Positions 42,019 to 50,686 of a stretch of DNA of 64,000 nt are shown in pieces. The position numbers and the translations under genes are program-made. This DNA is from SZUA-35 sp037969565 (GTDB lineage: Bacteria; Actinomycetota; Acidimicrobiia; Acidimicrobiales; SZUA-35). The stretch covers positions 24,833 to 88,832 of the forward strand of contig JBBKXQ010000143.1 in assembly GCA_037969565.1 (NCBI GenBank), written 5' to 3'. The notes beneath the pieces were generated by a model. That model saw only the letters and a list, made by a program, of their open reading frames with translations, was not told the origin of the DNA and searched no databases. Position 1 is the first letter of the stretch. The number at the start of each line of letters is the position of its first letter.

Positions 42019-43314
42019 TCAGCGTATTCGTTCGATCACGGGCGAGGGGATCTCGGCCGCCGTATCAGCGATGGTCACGGCCTTCTCGAGCAGCTCGAGT
42101 GCAGCCGGGAACTTGGCCGGATCATCGGCGAGAAGTCGTTGGATGGGTTGCCCCTCGGTGACCGCTGATCCCGGCTTCACCAGGATCTCGATACCGGCCC
42201 CGGCCGAAACGGCTTCGCCCTGCTTGGACCGTCCGGCGCCGAGCCGCATCGAAGCCAGGCCAACCGACAGGGCGTCGAGGTCGGCGAGGAAGCCGGTAGC
42301 GGGCGAGCGGAACAGGTGCTCGTGGTCCGACCGCGGCATTGCCCCGTCGGGATCGCCGCCTTGGGCCCGCACCATGGCCCGCCACGTTTCGTGGGCGGCG
42401 CCACTCTCGAGCACCTCTCGAGGATTGGCATCGACGCCGGCCATGTGCAGCATCTCCTCGGCCAGGGCCACGATGACCTCGATGAGATCGGACGATCGGG
42501 AATCGAACGGTGCCCCCCGCAAGATCGCCACTGACTCGTCGACTTCCAGCGTGTTCCCAACCATCGAACCGAGCGGTTGATCCATGCGTGTGAGTAGGGC
42601 CGCCGTGTTGACCCCGGCCCGATTGCCGATGTCGACCATGGCTCGGGCCAGCTCTCGCGCATCGTCGATGTTGGTCATGAAGGCCCCACGACCGACCTTC
42701 ACATCGAGCACCAGGTTGGCCGTTCCGCTGGCGATCTTCTTGCTCATGATCGATGAGGCGATGAGCGGGATGGATGGAACGGTGCCGGTGACGTCTCTCA
42801 AGGCGTAGAGCTTCTTGTCGGCCGGCGCGATGTCACCGGTGGCCGACGCGATGACAGCTCCCACGTCGAGGAGCGCCGCGGTCATCTCGGCCCCGCTCAT
42901 CTCGGCCTTCCAGCCGGGAATGGATTCCATCTTGTCGATGGTGCCGCCGGTGTGCGCAAGCCCGCGTCCGGCGAGTTGGGGAACCGCAACCAGTGGGCTG
43001 CAGGCCGCAATCAGCGGACACAGGATGAGCGAGACCTTGTCGCCGACGCCGCCCGTGGAGTGCTTGTCGACCGTGATCCGATCGAGCTGGGAGTGGTCGA
43101 TCCGATCACCCGAATCGATCATGGCCTGAGTCCAGACGGCGAGCTCGTGTCCGGTCAGCCCGTTGAGGAAGACCGCCATCGCCAGCGCGGCTGCTTGCTC
43201 GTCGCTGACCGTGCCGTCGGTGTATGCCGCGATGAACCACTGAATTGCTTCGTCCGGCAATTCGCCGTGGTCTCGTTTGGCGATGATCACCGACGTGGCG
43301 TCCCAGGTGGCCAT
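42019..43314 (-). CDS. deoA: thymidine (pyrimidine-nucleoside) phosphorylase
   Basis: A 431-residue nucleoside phosphorylase II enzyme. It has an N-terminal helical domain (DGTVSDEQAAALAMAVFLNGLT) and the phosphate-binding KHSTGGVGDKVSL near residue 84. AHTGGTIDKMESIPG and SSIMSKKIASGT with the base-binding Arg/Ser/Lys region follow. It splits thymidine or uridine with phosphate. It starts four bases after the cdd stop, with AGAGGG as ribosome site, and the deoxyribose 1-phosphate product feeds DeoC. Confidence 0.95.
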   Translation of the reverse strand: MATWDATSVIIAKRDHGELPDEAIQWFIAAYTDGTVSDEQAAALAMAVFLNGLTGHELAVWTQAMIDSGDRIDHSQLDRITVDKHSTGGVGDKVSLILCPLIAACSPLVAVPQLAGRGLAHTGGTIDKMESIPGWKAEMSGAEMTAALLDVGAVIASATGDIAPADKKLYALRDVTGTVPSIPLIASSIMSKKIASGTANLVLDVKVGRGAFMTNIDDARELARAMVDIGNRAGVNTAALLTRMDQPLGSMVGNTLEVDESVAILRGAPFDSRSSDLIEVIVALAEEMLHMAGVDANPREVLESGAAHETWRAMVRAQGGDPDGAMPRSDHEHLFRSPATGFLADLDALSVGLASMRLGAGRSKQGEAVSAGAGIEILVKPGSAVTEGQPIQRLLADDPAKFPAALELLEKAVTIADTAAEIPSPVIERIR

Positions 43315-43317
43315 GCC

Positions 43318-43731
43318 TCAGCCCTCTGCGAGGCGGGCTTGGTCGAATCCGCCGGGAAGAATCTCGCCGACCGTGCGAATCGTCCCATCACCGTCGATCA
43401 GGCAGGATGGTCCGCCTTGCTCGAACAGCAACTGGCGACATCGCCCGCACGGCATACAAGGTGCGCCGGATCCCGAAAGGGTTACCACGGCGACGAGTTT
43501 TCCTCCGCCGGTGGCATGGAGAGCCGAGACGAGTCCACATTCAGCGCAGAGACCGAGGCCGTAGGAAACATTTTCGACGTTGCAGCCCGAGATGATCCGT
43601 CCATCGTCCACGAGCGCCGCCGCTCCCACATGGAAATTGGAATACGGGGCGTAGGCCTTACCGCTGGCCTCCAGAGCAGCGGCCCGGAGGTCATCCCACG
43701 GAATTCGGGTCGTCGTGGTGTCGGTGGACAT
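43318..43731 (-). CDS. cdd: cytidine deaminase
   Basis: A 137-residue tetrameric-type cytidine deaminase. Zinc ligands are C62 (in LCAECG), C95 and C98 (in PCGRC), with the proton-shuttle Glu64. NVENVSYG binds the ribose. It converts (deoxy)cytidine to (deoxy)uridine, the substrate of the phosphorylase encoded immediately after it. GGAGAA precedes the ATG. It forms an operon with deoA and probably upp upstream. Confidence 0.95.
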   Translation of the reverse strand: MSTDTTTTRIPWDDLRAAALEASGKAYAPYSNFHVGAAALVDDGRIISGCNVENVSYGLGLCAECGLVSALHATGGGKLVAVVTLSGSGAPCMPCGRCRQLLFEQGGPSCLIDGDGTIRTVGEILPGGFDQARLAEG

Positions 43732-43772
43732 CTGGTTCTCCGTCGTCTTGGTTGGATCTGGATGGCTGGGTC

Positions 43773-44408
43773 CTATTTCGTACCGTAAATGCGATCGCCG
43801 GCGTCGCCCAATCCAGGAACGATGTAGGCATTCTCGTTCAGTCGTTCATCGAGAGCAGCCACCGTGATCGGAACGTCAGGGTGACTGCCGTGCACGGCAG
43901 CCACCCCCTCCGGGCAACCGATGATCGAGATCATGAGGAGCTTGCTCACCCCGGCTGCCTTCAGATGGTCGATGGCCGCGACGGCGCTCCCGCCGGTGGC
44001 CAGCATTGGGTCGACGAGGATCACCTCTCGCTCACTGATGTCGACCGGCAACTTCCGGTAGTACTCCACAGGCTGATGCGTTTCCGGATCCCGGTAGAGA
44101 CCGATGTGTCCGACTTTCGCATTCGGAACGAGCGTGAGAATCGCCTCGACCATGATGAGGCCGGCCCGGAGAATTCCCACCACGGCAGGTGCTGGTCCGG
44201 CGAGCCGGGATGCCTCGGTGGTGGTGATCGGTGTTTCGACCGTGATGGTTTCGGTGGGGAGACCGCGGAGCGCTTCATAGGCCGTGAGCAGCGTGACTTC
44301 CTGGCACAAGGCCCGAAACTCCGCAGCGCCGGTGTTGACATCTCGCAGGAGGGTGATCTTGTGCGCAACCAGCGGATGATCGATGACGGTGAGCTGAGGG
44401 GTGGTCAT
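43773..44408 (-). CDS. upp: uracil phosphoribosyltransferase
   Basis: A 211-residue type I phosphoribosyltransferase that makes UMP from uracil and PRPP. The PRPP loop is LVDPMLATGGSA (131-142). PAVVGILRAGLIMVEAIL binds pyrophosphate, and IVPGLGDAGDRIYGT near the C-terminus contacts uracil. It lies 41 bases upstream of cdd in the same direction. Upp, Cdd and DeoA together make a pyrimidine salvage unit. Confidence 0.96.
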   Translation of the reverse strand: MTTPQLTVIDHPLVAHKITLLRDVNTGAAEFRALCQEVTLLTAYEALRGLPTETITVETPITTTEASRLAGPAPAVVGILRAGLIMVEAILTLVPNAKVGHIGLYRDPETHQPVEYYRKLPVDISEREVILVDPMLATGGSAVAAIDHLKAAGVSKLLMISIIGCPEGVAAVHGSHPDVPITVAALDERLNENAYIVPGLGDAGDRIYGTK

Positions 44409-44487
44409 TCGTGAATGCTTTCGTATCGAGGCCAGTCGTGCTCAGGGATGCCGGAGAATCGGGGAGAAGTGCGGCCGCAACAGGCGG

Positions 44488-45633
44488 TCAACTGTGGCGG
44501 CGCCCGAGGAGCGCGGCCTCGGCCCGCCGAGCCATTTCCCGAGCCTGCTCGAGATCGTCGCCCATGGCCGTCACATGGCCGAGCTTGTGCCCGGGTACCG
44601 GACGCTTTCCGTAGAGATGAACGTGGGCACCTTCGACCGCCAGTGCATCGGCGAGATTCGCCGCCGGATCGATCCCGTCGCGACCACCGATCACGTTGAC
44701 GGTGACAATGGCCGGGGCGGTTGACCAGGTCGGGCCGAGCGGAAAGTCGAGAATTGCCCGGACGTGATTTTCGAACTGCGAGGTGGCCGAGCCCTCGATC
44801 GTGACGTGTCCGGCATTGTGGGGCCGGGCTGCAACTTCGTTGACGACGAGGCCGTCGGTGGTGAGGAACAGTTCGACCGCCAACACGCCAACCGCATCGA
44901 GTTCGTCGGCGATCCGTGTGGCCAGTTCCTTGGCCTCGGTGGCCACTCTCGGACCCACCGCTGCAGGCGAGCGGATCTCGTGAACAACGCCGTCACTCTG
45001 GACGACCTCGGCGATGGGATAACAGAGGCTGGTGCCGCCCGGACGTCTGACGACGATGGCAACGAGCTCCTTGACGATGGGCTGATAGTTCTCGGCCATC
45101 AGTTCGCGCCCGCTTTGCTCGGACATGACCCGCATGCCTTCGCTCTCGTTCTCGACGATCCAAACGCCGCGGTCACCGGGCCGGCCGCTGCGGACGGACT
45201 TGATCACCACCGGAAAGTCGAACACGCGGGCGAAATCCATGAGGTCGTCGGGACCTCGCAATTCGGCAAACACCGGCACGGGGAAACCCCGATTCAGCAA
45301 GAGCCGGCGCTGATGCATCTTGTCGAAGGCAGCGCGAAGCGTCTTGGTGCCGGGCCGGATACAGGCGCCACCCTCTTCGAGCCGCTCGAGCAGACCGATG
45401 TCGATTCGTTCGTGTTCGAGCGTGATGATTTCGCACGATTGCGCAAACAAGGCGACGGCGTCAGGGTGGCCGAAAACGGCGTCAGGAGCGGCCAGAGCAG
45501 CCGAATCGTCGAAGTCTTCAGCGAGGAGCCGTGGCGTGATGCCGAACTTCACCGCGGCCTGATGGGTCATGCGAGCGATCTGCCCGGCACCGACGATCCC
45601 GAGGGGGTAAATGGCGGGGAGTTCACTGGACAC
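44488..45633 (-). CDS. purK: 5-(carboxyamino)imidazole ribonucleotide synthase
   Basis: A 381-residue ATP-grasp enzyme of purine synthesis: AIR, bicarbonate and ATP give N5-CAIR. It has YPLGIVGAGQIARMTHQAA at the start, PVVIKSVRSGRPGDRGVWIV in the ATP site, and ELFLTTDGLVVNEVAARPHNAGH, the metal-binding segment. The start is GTG 45633, with TAACCT exactly six bases upstream. No purE is seen beside it. It lies 79 bases upstream of upp on the same strand. Confidence 0.95.
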   Translation of the reverse strand: MSSELPAIYPLGIVGAGQIARMTHQAAVKFGITPRLLAEDFDDSAALAAPDAVFGHPDAVALFAQSCEIITLEHERIDIGLLERLEEGGACIRPGTKTLRAAFDKMHQRRLLLNRGFPVPVFAELRGPDDLMDFARVFDFPVVIKSVRSGRPGDRGVWIVENESEGMRVMSEQSGRELMAENYQPIVKELVAIVVRRPGGTSLCYPIAEVVQSDGVVHEIRSPAAVGPRVATEAKELATRIADELDAVGVLAVELFLTTDGLVVNEVAARPHNAGHVTIEGSATSQFENHVRAILDFPLGPTWSTAPAIVTVNVIGGRDGIDPAANLADALAVEGAHVHLYGKRPVPGHKLGHVTAMGDDLEQAREMARRAEAALLGRRHS

Positions 45634-45639
45634 TCGCCG

Positions 45640-45645
45640 AGGTTA
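45640..45645 (-). promoter_or_regulatory. -10 box TAACCT, leaderless purK
   Basis: On the minus strand TAACCT is followed by six bases (CGGCGA) and the purK GTG at 45633. Confidence 0.6.
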
Positions 45646-45763
45646 CTGCCCACTGTCACAGCTCGTTTGCATGATGGTGTTCTTCGGTGGTTCAGACCCC
45701 TCGACACCCAGAGCGCTCACGTCCGTCATCCACGGCCGAGCGCCGTCGATCACGAGGTTTTCG

Positions 45764-46228
45764 ATGTCTCAACCTGTCAACCACCAGAGCCCACCTCCCC
45801 ACCCCATGAGCCTGAATCCATCCTGGTCCTGGGCGCTGGAGTGGATGTCGGAACTCTGCACCCTCGCCAACGAACTCGAGCCCGGCCGGCTCATCTCGGT
45901 CGATGTCTGCGCCCAATGGCATCCTGCCATCGACCCGCCCGAGGTCGAGGGTCTGCACGGCCCGCTGCTCCAGGGTTTCGTGTTGAACCGACACCGCGAA
46001 CACGTCCATCTCGTCGGGCCCCCACCGGAGCTCCAGCGCCGGCGTCCGGTCGACCTCGTCGCTCGCCTCGTCGGCACACTCGACCACCAGGCCCAAACGC
46101 TCCTCGGCGCCGTGATCGCCGATGCCATCGTCATCGAGAAGTGGCCGGTTCTCGCCGATCGTCTCGACGAACTCCGTTCCGGAGGATCCAACGCAGGGGT
46201 TCACCCGCCTTTACCCCGGAGTCCTTAG
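45764..46228 (+). CDS. hypothetical protein
   Basis: A 154-residue soluble protein. High GC at third positions and a run of sensible secondary structure (WSWALEWMSELCTLANELEPGRL; LVARLVGTLDHQAQTLLGAVIADAIVIEKW) support it over the overlapping antisense frame. The start ATG has GAGG 7 bases upstream. I do not recognise the family and see no motif. It ends 11 bases before the amidohydrolase start. Confidence 0.5.
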   Translation: MSQPVNHQSPPPHPMSLNPSWSWALEWMSELCTLANELEPGRLISVDVCAQWHPAIDPPEVEGLHGPLLQGFVLNRHREHVHLVGPPPELQRRRPVDLVARLVGTLDHQAQTLLGAVIADAIVIEKWPVLADRLDELRSGGSNAGVHPPLPRSP

Positions 46229-46231
46229 TCT
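46226..46231 (+). promoter_or_regulatory. -10 box TAGTCT before the amidohydrolase gene
   Basis: TAGTCT lies eight bases before ATG 46240, inside the stop region of the preceding gene. No ribosome-binding site is seen. Confidence 0.4.
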
Positions 46232-46239
46232 TGCCCCCT

Positions 46240-47853
46240 ATGCCCAGGCGTCCGCCCCCTCCTCCGCCGAACAACCGGCGTCGCTTCTTGGTCGCTTTGG
46301 GGTTCGGGGCCGCGAACGTCGCATTGATCCGCTCGGTCGCCGTTCCCGAAGTGGTCGCAGCCGGTAATGCCCCGTCAGTTCCTACCGGTGACGACGTCGA
46401 AACCGCCGCTCCCATCACCGACCGCGGGCCCGGGGTCGTTTCGGTCGTCGATCCATCGTTGCTCGAACCTCCGGCCCTGGCCGACGCCGGACCCGAAGTC
46501 GACTACGCCACCCACATTTTCGACACGGCCATCCGCGGCGGACGAGTCGTCGATCCGATGTCGGGCTTCGACGGCTTGCTCAACGTCGGCATCAACGGCG
46601 GCGTGATCACCGCGATCACCGCAACGGAACTGCAGGCAACCAACATCATCGATGCCAGCGGCAAGATTGTTTCGCCGGGGTTCGTCGACATCCTCTCCTA
46701 CGCACCGAATCCGTTCGGTGTCTGGTTCAAGGTGAGTGACGGGGTCACCACCAACCTCGGCATGCACGGCATCAACAACTACGCCAGCGCCTTCTTCTCG
46801 CGCTACGAGGGAACAACACCGATTCACTACGGCGGGGCATTTCACCAGCACTTCATGAGAGGTCACGAACTCGGAGCAGCACCCGACAAACCGCTCGACG
46901 ACGCTCAGGTTGCCACCTTCGTGGGGCTGGCCGCGGAAAACATCACCAATGGATATGCCGGAGTCGCGTTCTCACCGGAGTATTCGCCTGCCACGTCCAA
47001 GGCCGAGATCGATGCGCTCGCCGCCGTGGCCAGGGATCGCGGCCATTCCGCCTTCTTCCACACACGCAGCAGCGACCCGGCAACCAGTCAGGCCGGGGTA
47101 CTCGAGGTCATCGATCTTGCTCGAAGAACCGGGATTGGTGTCCACATCTCTCACATTTCGAGCACCGGAGCCACAGGTCACATGGCGCTCACACTCGAGT
47201 CGATCGAAGCCGCCCGACTCGAGGGTCTCGACGTCACGGCGTGTGTCTATCCCTACGAGTTCTGGGCCACGACCCTCCAGAGCTTCCGGTTCGTCGGCGA
47301 CTGGCAAGCTCGCTACGGAATCAGCTACGAAGATCTGCAAGTGGCCGGCACCGATCGTCGTCTCACGAAGGACACCTACGGAGCAGCCTTTGCCGACAAC
47401 GAACTGGTTGCTGCCCTGGGCTCGATACCCGCCGCCGAGGTGGAAATGGCTCTCGCCAAACCTTGGGTGATGTTGGGCAGCGACGCCATCCTCACCGAGA
47501 GTCTCAACAACCACCCCCGATCCAGCGGCACCTTCGCCCGGATGCTCGGCCATTACAGCCGCGAGGCGGGGCTCGTGGATCTCCCGACGGCGCTGGCCAA
47601 GATGACCAGCCTTCCCACCCGCCGAGTCGAGGCCATGATTCCGGCGATGCAACGAAAGGGTCGCCTCCAGCGCGGAGCCGATGCCGACATCACGATCTTC
47701 GATGCCGCCGTCGTGGCTGATCAGGCAACCGTCGGTCGTCCCGACCTGCCCTCGATCGGTATCCAGCATGTCCTCGTCGAGGGGCAAGCGGTTCTTGCCG
47801 ATGGCGTGCTCCAACGCACCGTGCTTCCGGGACGGCCCCTCCGCAGTGCTTGA
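46240..47853 (+). CDS. Tat-type amidohydrolase, N-acyl-D-amino acid deacylase-like, lacking the HxH motif
   Basis: A 537-residue amidohydrolase-superfamily protein. RRRFLVALGF (residues 13-22) with a following hydrophobic stretch looks like a twin-arginine signal. FDTAIRGGRVVDPMSGFDGLLNVGI is the usual N-terminal strand set. The family's HxH after PGFVD is replaced by ILSYAP (151-156), and the GNCG metal cysteine by GMHG (174-177). H274 (FHTRSSD), H302/H305 (HISH) and the Asp in LGSDA remain. It may have a changed metal site or no hydrolase activity. Its 3' end is tandemly repeated. Confidence 0.8.
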   Translation: MPRRPPPPPPNNRRRFLVALGFGAANVALIRSVAVPEVVAAGNAPSVPTGDDVETAAPITDRGPGVVSVVDPSLLEPPALADAGPEVDYATHIFDTAIRGGRVVDPMSGFDGLLNVGINGGVITAITATELQATNIIDASGKIVSPGFVDILSYAPNPFGVWFKVSDGVTTNLGMHGINNYASAFFSRYEGTTPIHYGGAFHQHFMRGHELGAAPDKPLDDAQVATFVGLAAENITNGYAGVAFSPEYSPATSKAEIDALAAVARDRGHSAFFHTRSSDPATSQAGVLEVIDLARRTGIGVHISHISSTGATGHMALTLESIEAARLEGLDVTACVYPYEFWATTLQSFRFVGDWQARYGISYEDLQVAGTDRRLTKDTYGAAFADNELVAALGSIPAAEVEMALAKPWVMLGSDAILTESLNNHPRSSGTFARMLGHYSREAGLVDLPTALAKMTSLPTRRVEAMIPAMQRKGRLQRGADADITIFDAAVVADQATVGRPDLPSIGIQHVLVEGQAVLADGVLQRTVLPGRPLRSA

Positions 47854-47901
47854 TCAACCGAGTGCTTGATCAACCGAGTGCTTGATCAGTGATCAGTGAT
47901 C
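47845..47901. repeat. 16-bp tandem repeat spanning the amidohydrolase stop, then a 7-bp repeat
   Basis: AGTGCTTGATCAACCG starts at 47845 and 47861, with a partial copy at 47877, each carrying the TGA stop. It runs into GATCAGT repeats (47884-47901) that hold the stop of the convergent gene. Confidence 0.9.
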
Positions 47902-48321
47902 GAGGGCGGCACCGAGCGAAGCTCGGATCTGGTCGCAGAGATGCTGCTGGCAGCGGCCCTCCGCGCTCAGGGCATCAACCAGTTGTTGCACCACGTGCAG
48001 GGTGAACGGTGTGTGGGCCCGCTCTTCGGCCCGGGTGAGCTGGGCATGGACCTGCGGGGAATGAATGGCCCGATCGAGCCCATAGAGCAGGTATTCGCCG
48101 AGTTCGACGTCGAGGTCGGCCGACCATCGGAAGGTTTCGTCACCGAGAGCGGCGTCGTGGCCCCAACGATCGATCATGACCGCCCAAGCGTCGATCAGAT
48201 CGGAGGTGGCAACCCCCTCGAGATCAGCGGGGTTCGACCGAAGCTCACACGCAACACGTCGCGAGAGTCGGGCCCACTGCTGTACGTCTCCGGCGCCCAC
48301 CGGTCCAAGCTCAAGATGCAT
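47893..48321 (-). CDS. hypothetical helical protein
   Basis: A 142-residue protein rich in amphipathic helices (ATSDLIDAWAVMIDRWGHDA, DLDVELGEYLLYGLDRAIHSP, TPFTLHVVQQLVDALSAEG). No signal peptide or membrane span is seen. I do not recognise the family. I chose ATG 48321, which has TAACAT eight bases upstream. An earlier frame extends by 22 residues without support. The 3' end lies in the repeat at the convergent junction. Confidence 0.6.
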   Translation of the reverse strand: MHLELGPVGAGDVQQWARLSRRVACELRSNPADLEGVATSDLIDAWAVMIDRWGHDAALGDETFRWSADLDVELGEYLLYGLDRAIHSPQVHAQLTRAEERAHTPFTLHVVQQLVDALSAEGRCQQHLCDQIRASLGAALDH

Positions 48322-48404
48322 CGGGCCCGATGTTAACCAAGATGACACCCCGAAGACATGCCGAACTTGTGTCGATCTGACGGACAAAGATCAATGAGTT
48401 CTGC

Positions 48405-49085
48405 TCATGAACCGATCTGGTCGGAAGCATCGAGGTGGTCATGGGCTTCGGGAAGCCAAGTCGATCGCTCGGGCATGCGATCCACGCTCTTGCGGGCCTG
48501 AGGCCAGCGCCGCTCGGCCAGGCAACGAGCGAGCCGGGCATCTCGGGTTGGGTCGTGATGAGCGAGGGCATCCGACGGCGGGATCATCGACTCGGGATCG
48601 AGCCGGTTCCGAAGTGGCTTCCACCAGCGGCTGCCCTCGTCGTACACCCGACGAAGCTCGAGATGCTGGTGGCCATGCCAATCGGCACACCACGCATGCG
48701 TGATGTTCTTGAGGATGCTCGTCGGTGCCGAACGGTGGTCGGGTCGAAGGCGCAGGCCTGGACTCATTCCGAGCGCCTGGGAGCGAAGCTGGAAGAGGGG
48801 CAGATCGACGATGGAGCCCTGCCAGGTGACGATCACGCCGGGCGGGAGCACGGCGAGGCGGTGATCGACCAGTTGAAGTACTTCGCCCTCTTCGCCCTCG
48901 TAGACATCGTCACCTGCGGCCGTGCTGATCCCGATCTTCAAGATCTGATGATGCGCAGGATCGATGAATGCCTCGCTGGCGTTGGTCAGGAGATCGAAGC
49001 CATAAAGGGGCGGTGAGAACAACGTCGGCCTTTCAGTCCTCGTCCGTGGGCGCAAGCGCCTATCGGCGTTTGGCGAGATCTCCAA
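48405..49085 (-). CDS. 3'-5' exonuclease-like (RNase H fold) protein with altered first motif
   Basis: A 226-residue protein resembling small actinobacterial DnaQ-like domains: LYGFD at residue 31, HHQILKIGISTAAGDDVYEGEE, and PPGVIVTWQGSIVDLPLF with an exo II-type D94. In active members the first motif is DxE, whereas here it reads D31-L-L. The enzyme may therefore be inactive or use another residue. The C-terminal part has a His-rich stretch (HAWCADWHGHQHLELRR). The only in-frame start is TTG 49085, so the true N-terminus is uncertain. Confidence 0.6.
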   Translation of the reverse strand: MEISPNADRRLRPRTRTERPTLFSPPLYGFDLLTNASEAFIDPAHHQILKIGISTAAGDDVYEGEEGEVLQLVDHRLAVLPPGVIVTWQGSIVDLPLFQLRSQALGMSPGLRLRPDHRSAPTSILKNITHAWCADWHGHQHLELRRVYDEGSRWWKPLRNRLDPESMIPPSDALAHHDPTRDARLARCLAERRWPQARKSVDRMPERSTWLPEAHDHLDASDQIGS

Positions 49086-49118
49086 GGTAGAAGACTCCGT
49101 CGGAGCGTTGTTGGATCC

Positions 49119-49601
49119 TCAGCCGAGTATTTCGTTGATGAGAGGCACGAGATCCGCTTGTCCTTTGTGCAATTTCGTCGTCGCGTCCTCCAGCGGAAAC
49201 CAATCCGCTCGATCCACCTCGGGGAATCGCTGGAGGCTCCCGGATCGAGGAGGCCACTCCATTTCGAACTCGTTGCTCGTGATCTCACGGAAATCGAGCG
49301 CTCCCGGTTCGGTCGAATCGGCGGCCGTCACCCCGAACCAGGCGTGAATGCGTTTGTTCCCGGCTCGGAGGATTCCGAGCAGCTGGTAGTCGAGATCGGG
49401 TGCCGGCCGTCCGAGTTCCTCGGCGAACTCCCGCCGGGCGGCGTCCAACGATTCTTCGTGGTCCGGGTCGAACTCACCTTTCGGGATCGACCAGGCGTGC
49501 TGGTCTTTCTCGGCCCAGAACGGGCCGCCGGGATGAACCAACAACACTTCCGGGCTGATTCGGATCCTCGCCAGAACGATGCCCGCGCTTTCTGTCACCA
49601 T
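49119..49601 (-). CDS. Nudix hydrolase
   Basis: A 160-residue Nudix protein. AGIVLARIRISPEVLLVHPGG opens the fold, and the Nudix box PKGEFDPDHEESLDAARREFAEELG (about residues 40-64) has the REFAEELG catalytic helix. The loop between the first Gly and Glu is one residue longer than the GX5E consensus. RIHAWFGV and VDRADWFPLEDA complete the core. It probably hydrolyses a nucleoside diphosphate derivative, but the substrate is unknown. GGAGG lies just before the start, and GTG one codon on is also possible. Confidence 0.88.
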   Translation of the reverse strand: MVTESAGIVLARIRISPEVLLVHPGGPFWAEKDQHAWSIPKGEFDPDHEESLDAARREFAEELGRPAPDLDYQLLGILRAGNKRIHAWFGVTAADSTEPGALDFREITSNEFEMEWPPRSGSLQRFPEVDRADWFPLEDATTKLHKGQADLVPLINEILG

Positions 49602-49652
49602 GCCTCCATGGTGCCCCGGGAACCGAAGATCCTCCTCGATCTCGTTGGCCAG

Positions 49653-49658
49653 TAACTT
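49653..49658 (+). promoter_or_regulatory. -10 box TAACTT, leaderless oxidoreductase gene
   Basis: TAACTT is followed by six bases (GGCCCC) and ATG 49665. Confidence 0.6.
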
Positions 49659-49664
49659 GGCCCC

Positions 49665-50654
49665 ATGACGAAGACTCTCACCATCGGTGTTCTCGGGGCG
49701 GCAAAGATCTCGCCCAAGGCGCTCCTTCAGCCTGCGCTCGAAACCGATCGGGTGAAGGTCACCGTGATCGCCGCTCGTGATCGATCCCGAGCCGAGTTGC
49801 AGGCGAGCGAGTTCGGGATCGACACCGTCGTCGATGACTACGAGGCGGTGTTGGCCAGCGATGTCGATGCCATCTACAACCCACTTCCGATCAACCTCCA
49901 TCACGAATGGACGATCAGGGCGTTGCGGGCCGGAAAGCACGTGCTCTGTGAAAAACCGTTTGCCTCCAACGTCGATGAAGCCAAGGAAATGGTTGCCGTC
50001 GGCAAGGAAACCGACCGCGTGCTGATGGAGGCCTTCCATTGGCGCTACCACCCGCTGGCCGATCGAATCCGAGAGCTCCTGAGGGGTGGGGCCATCGGTC
50101 GAATCGAGCACGTCGACGCCACCTTCACGGTGCCGATCAACGCTGAAGACGATGTCCGCCAGAGTTATGAACTCTCCGGTGGTGCGCTGATGGATCTGGG
50201 TTGTTACCCGCTGCAGTGGGCCCGCTTCGTTGTGGATGGAGAACCAACGGTCACGTCAGCCACGATGGTGCAGGGCCGGCCCGATGTCGACGTGATCACC
50301 GACATCGACCTCTCCTTCGAAGGTGGCATCACGGGTCACATCCACACATCGATGCACGCCGATGCCGATCGGGCGGCCTGGCTGCGAGTGCGAGGCAGCA
50401 CCGGAACCATGACCGTCGTGAATCCGCTGGCTCCCCACGACGGCAACTCGATCACGGTTCGGTCGACGAAGGACGGCTCCGAACAGATCGAGGAGGTCGG
50501 CGGCCACACCACCTACCGGCATCAACTCGAGGCGTTCAGGGATGCGGTGCTCGACGGCGCCGCCATTCTGACGGGCGGGCGCGATGCGGTGGCCACCATG
50601 CGTGTGATCGACGCCGCATACCAAGCGGCCCGGCTCCCTCGTCGCGGGGCCTGA
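49665..50654 (+). CDS. Gfo/Idh/MocA-family oxidoreductase
   Basis: A 329-residue NAD(P)-dependent dehydrogenase. GVLGAAKISPKALL is the dinucleotide-binding start. DAIYNPLPINLHHEWTIRALRAGKHVLCEKPF contains the EKP motif near residue 97. FHWRYHPLADRIRELL and the C-terminal sheet (VQGRPDVDVITDIDLSF) follow. It resembles sugar or inositol-type dehydrogenases, but the substrate cannot be named. It is alone on its strand and convergent with DUF429. Confidence 0.9.
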   Translation: MTKTLTIGVLGAAKISPKALLQPALETDRVKVTVIAARDRSRAELQASEFGIDTVVDDYEAVLASDVDAIYNPLPINLHHEWTIRALRAGKHVLCEKPFASNVDEAKEMVAVGKETDRVLMEAFHWRYHPLADRIRELLRGGAIGRIEHVDATFTVPINAEDDVRQSYELSGGALMDLGCYPLQWARFVVDGEPTVTSATMVQGRPDVDVITDIDLSFEGGITGHIHTSMHADADRAAWLRVRGSTGTMTVVNPLAPHDGNSITVRSTKDGSEQIEEVGGHTTYRHQLEAFRDAVLDGAAILTGGRDAVATMRVIDAAYQAARLPRRGA

Positions 50655-50686
50655 CCCGGCGCCGACCACCAGTCGGGTTCGGTCAG
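50651..50686. terminator. hairpin at a convergent junction
   Basis: CTGACC (50651-50656) pairs with GGTCAG (50681-50686), and CCGAC (50663-50667) with GTCGG (50672-50676) inside. It covers the stops of both flanking genes. Confidence 0.4.

Noticed and set aside
45692..46204. A minus-strand frame of 170 codons
   Set aside because: It is the mirror of the plus-strand gene at 45764-46228, which has better third-position GC and a ribosome-binding site.
44764..46239. A very long open frame that runs into the amidohydrolase from far upstream
   Set aside because: The first 490 codons lie antisense to purK and in a wrong frame over another gene, and have no family similarity. The Tat signal and TAGTCT box place the start at 46240.
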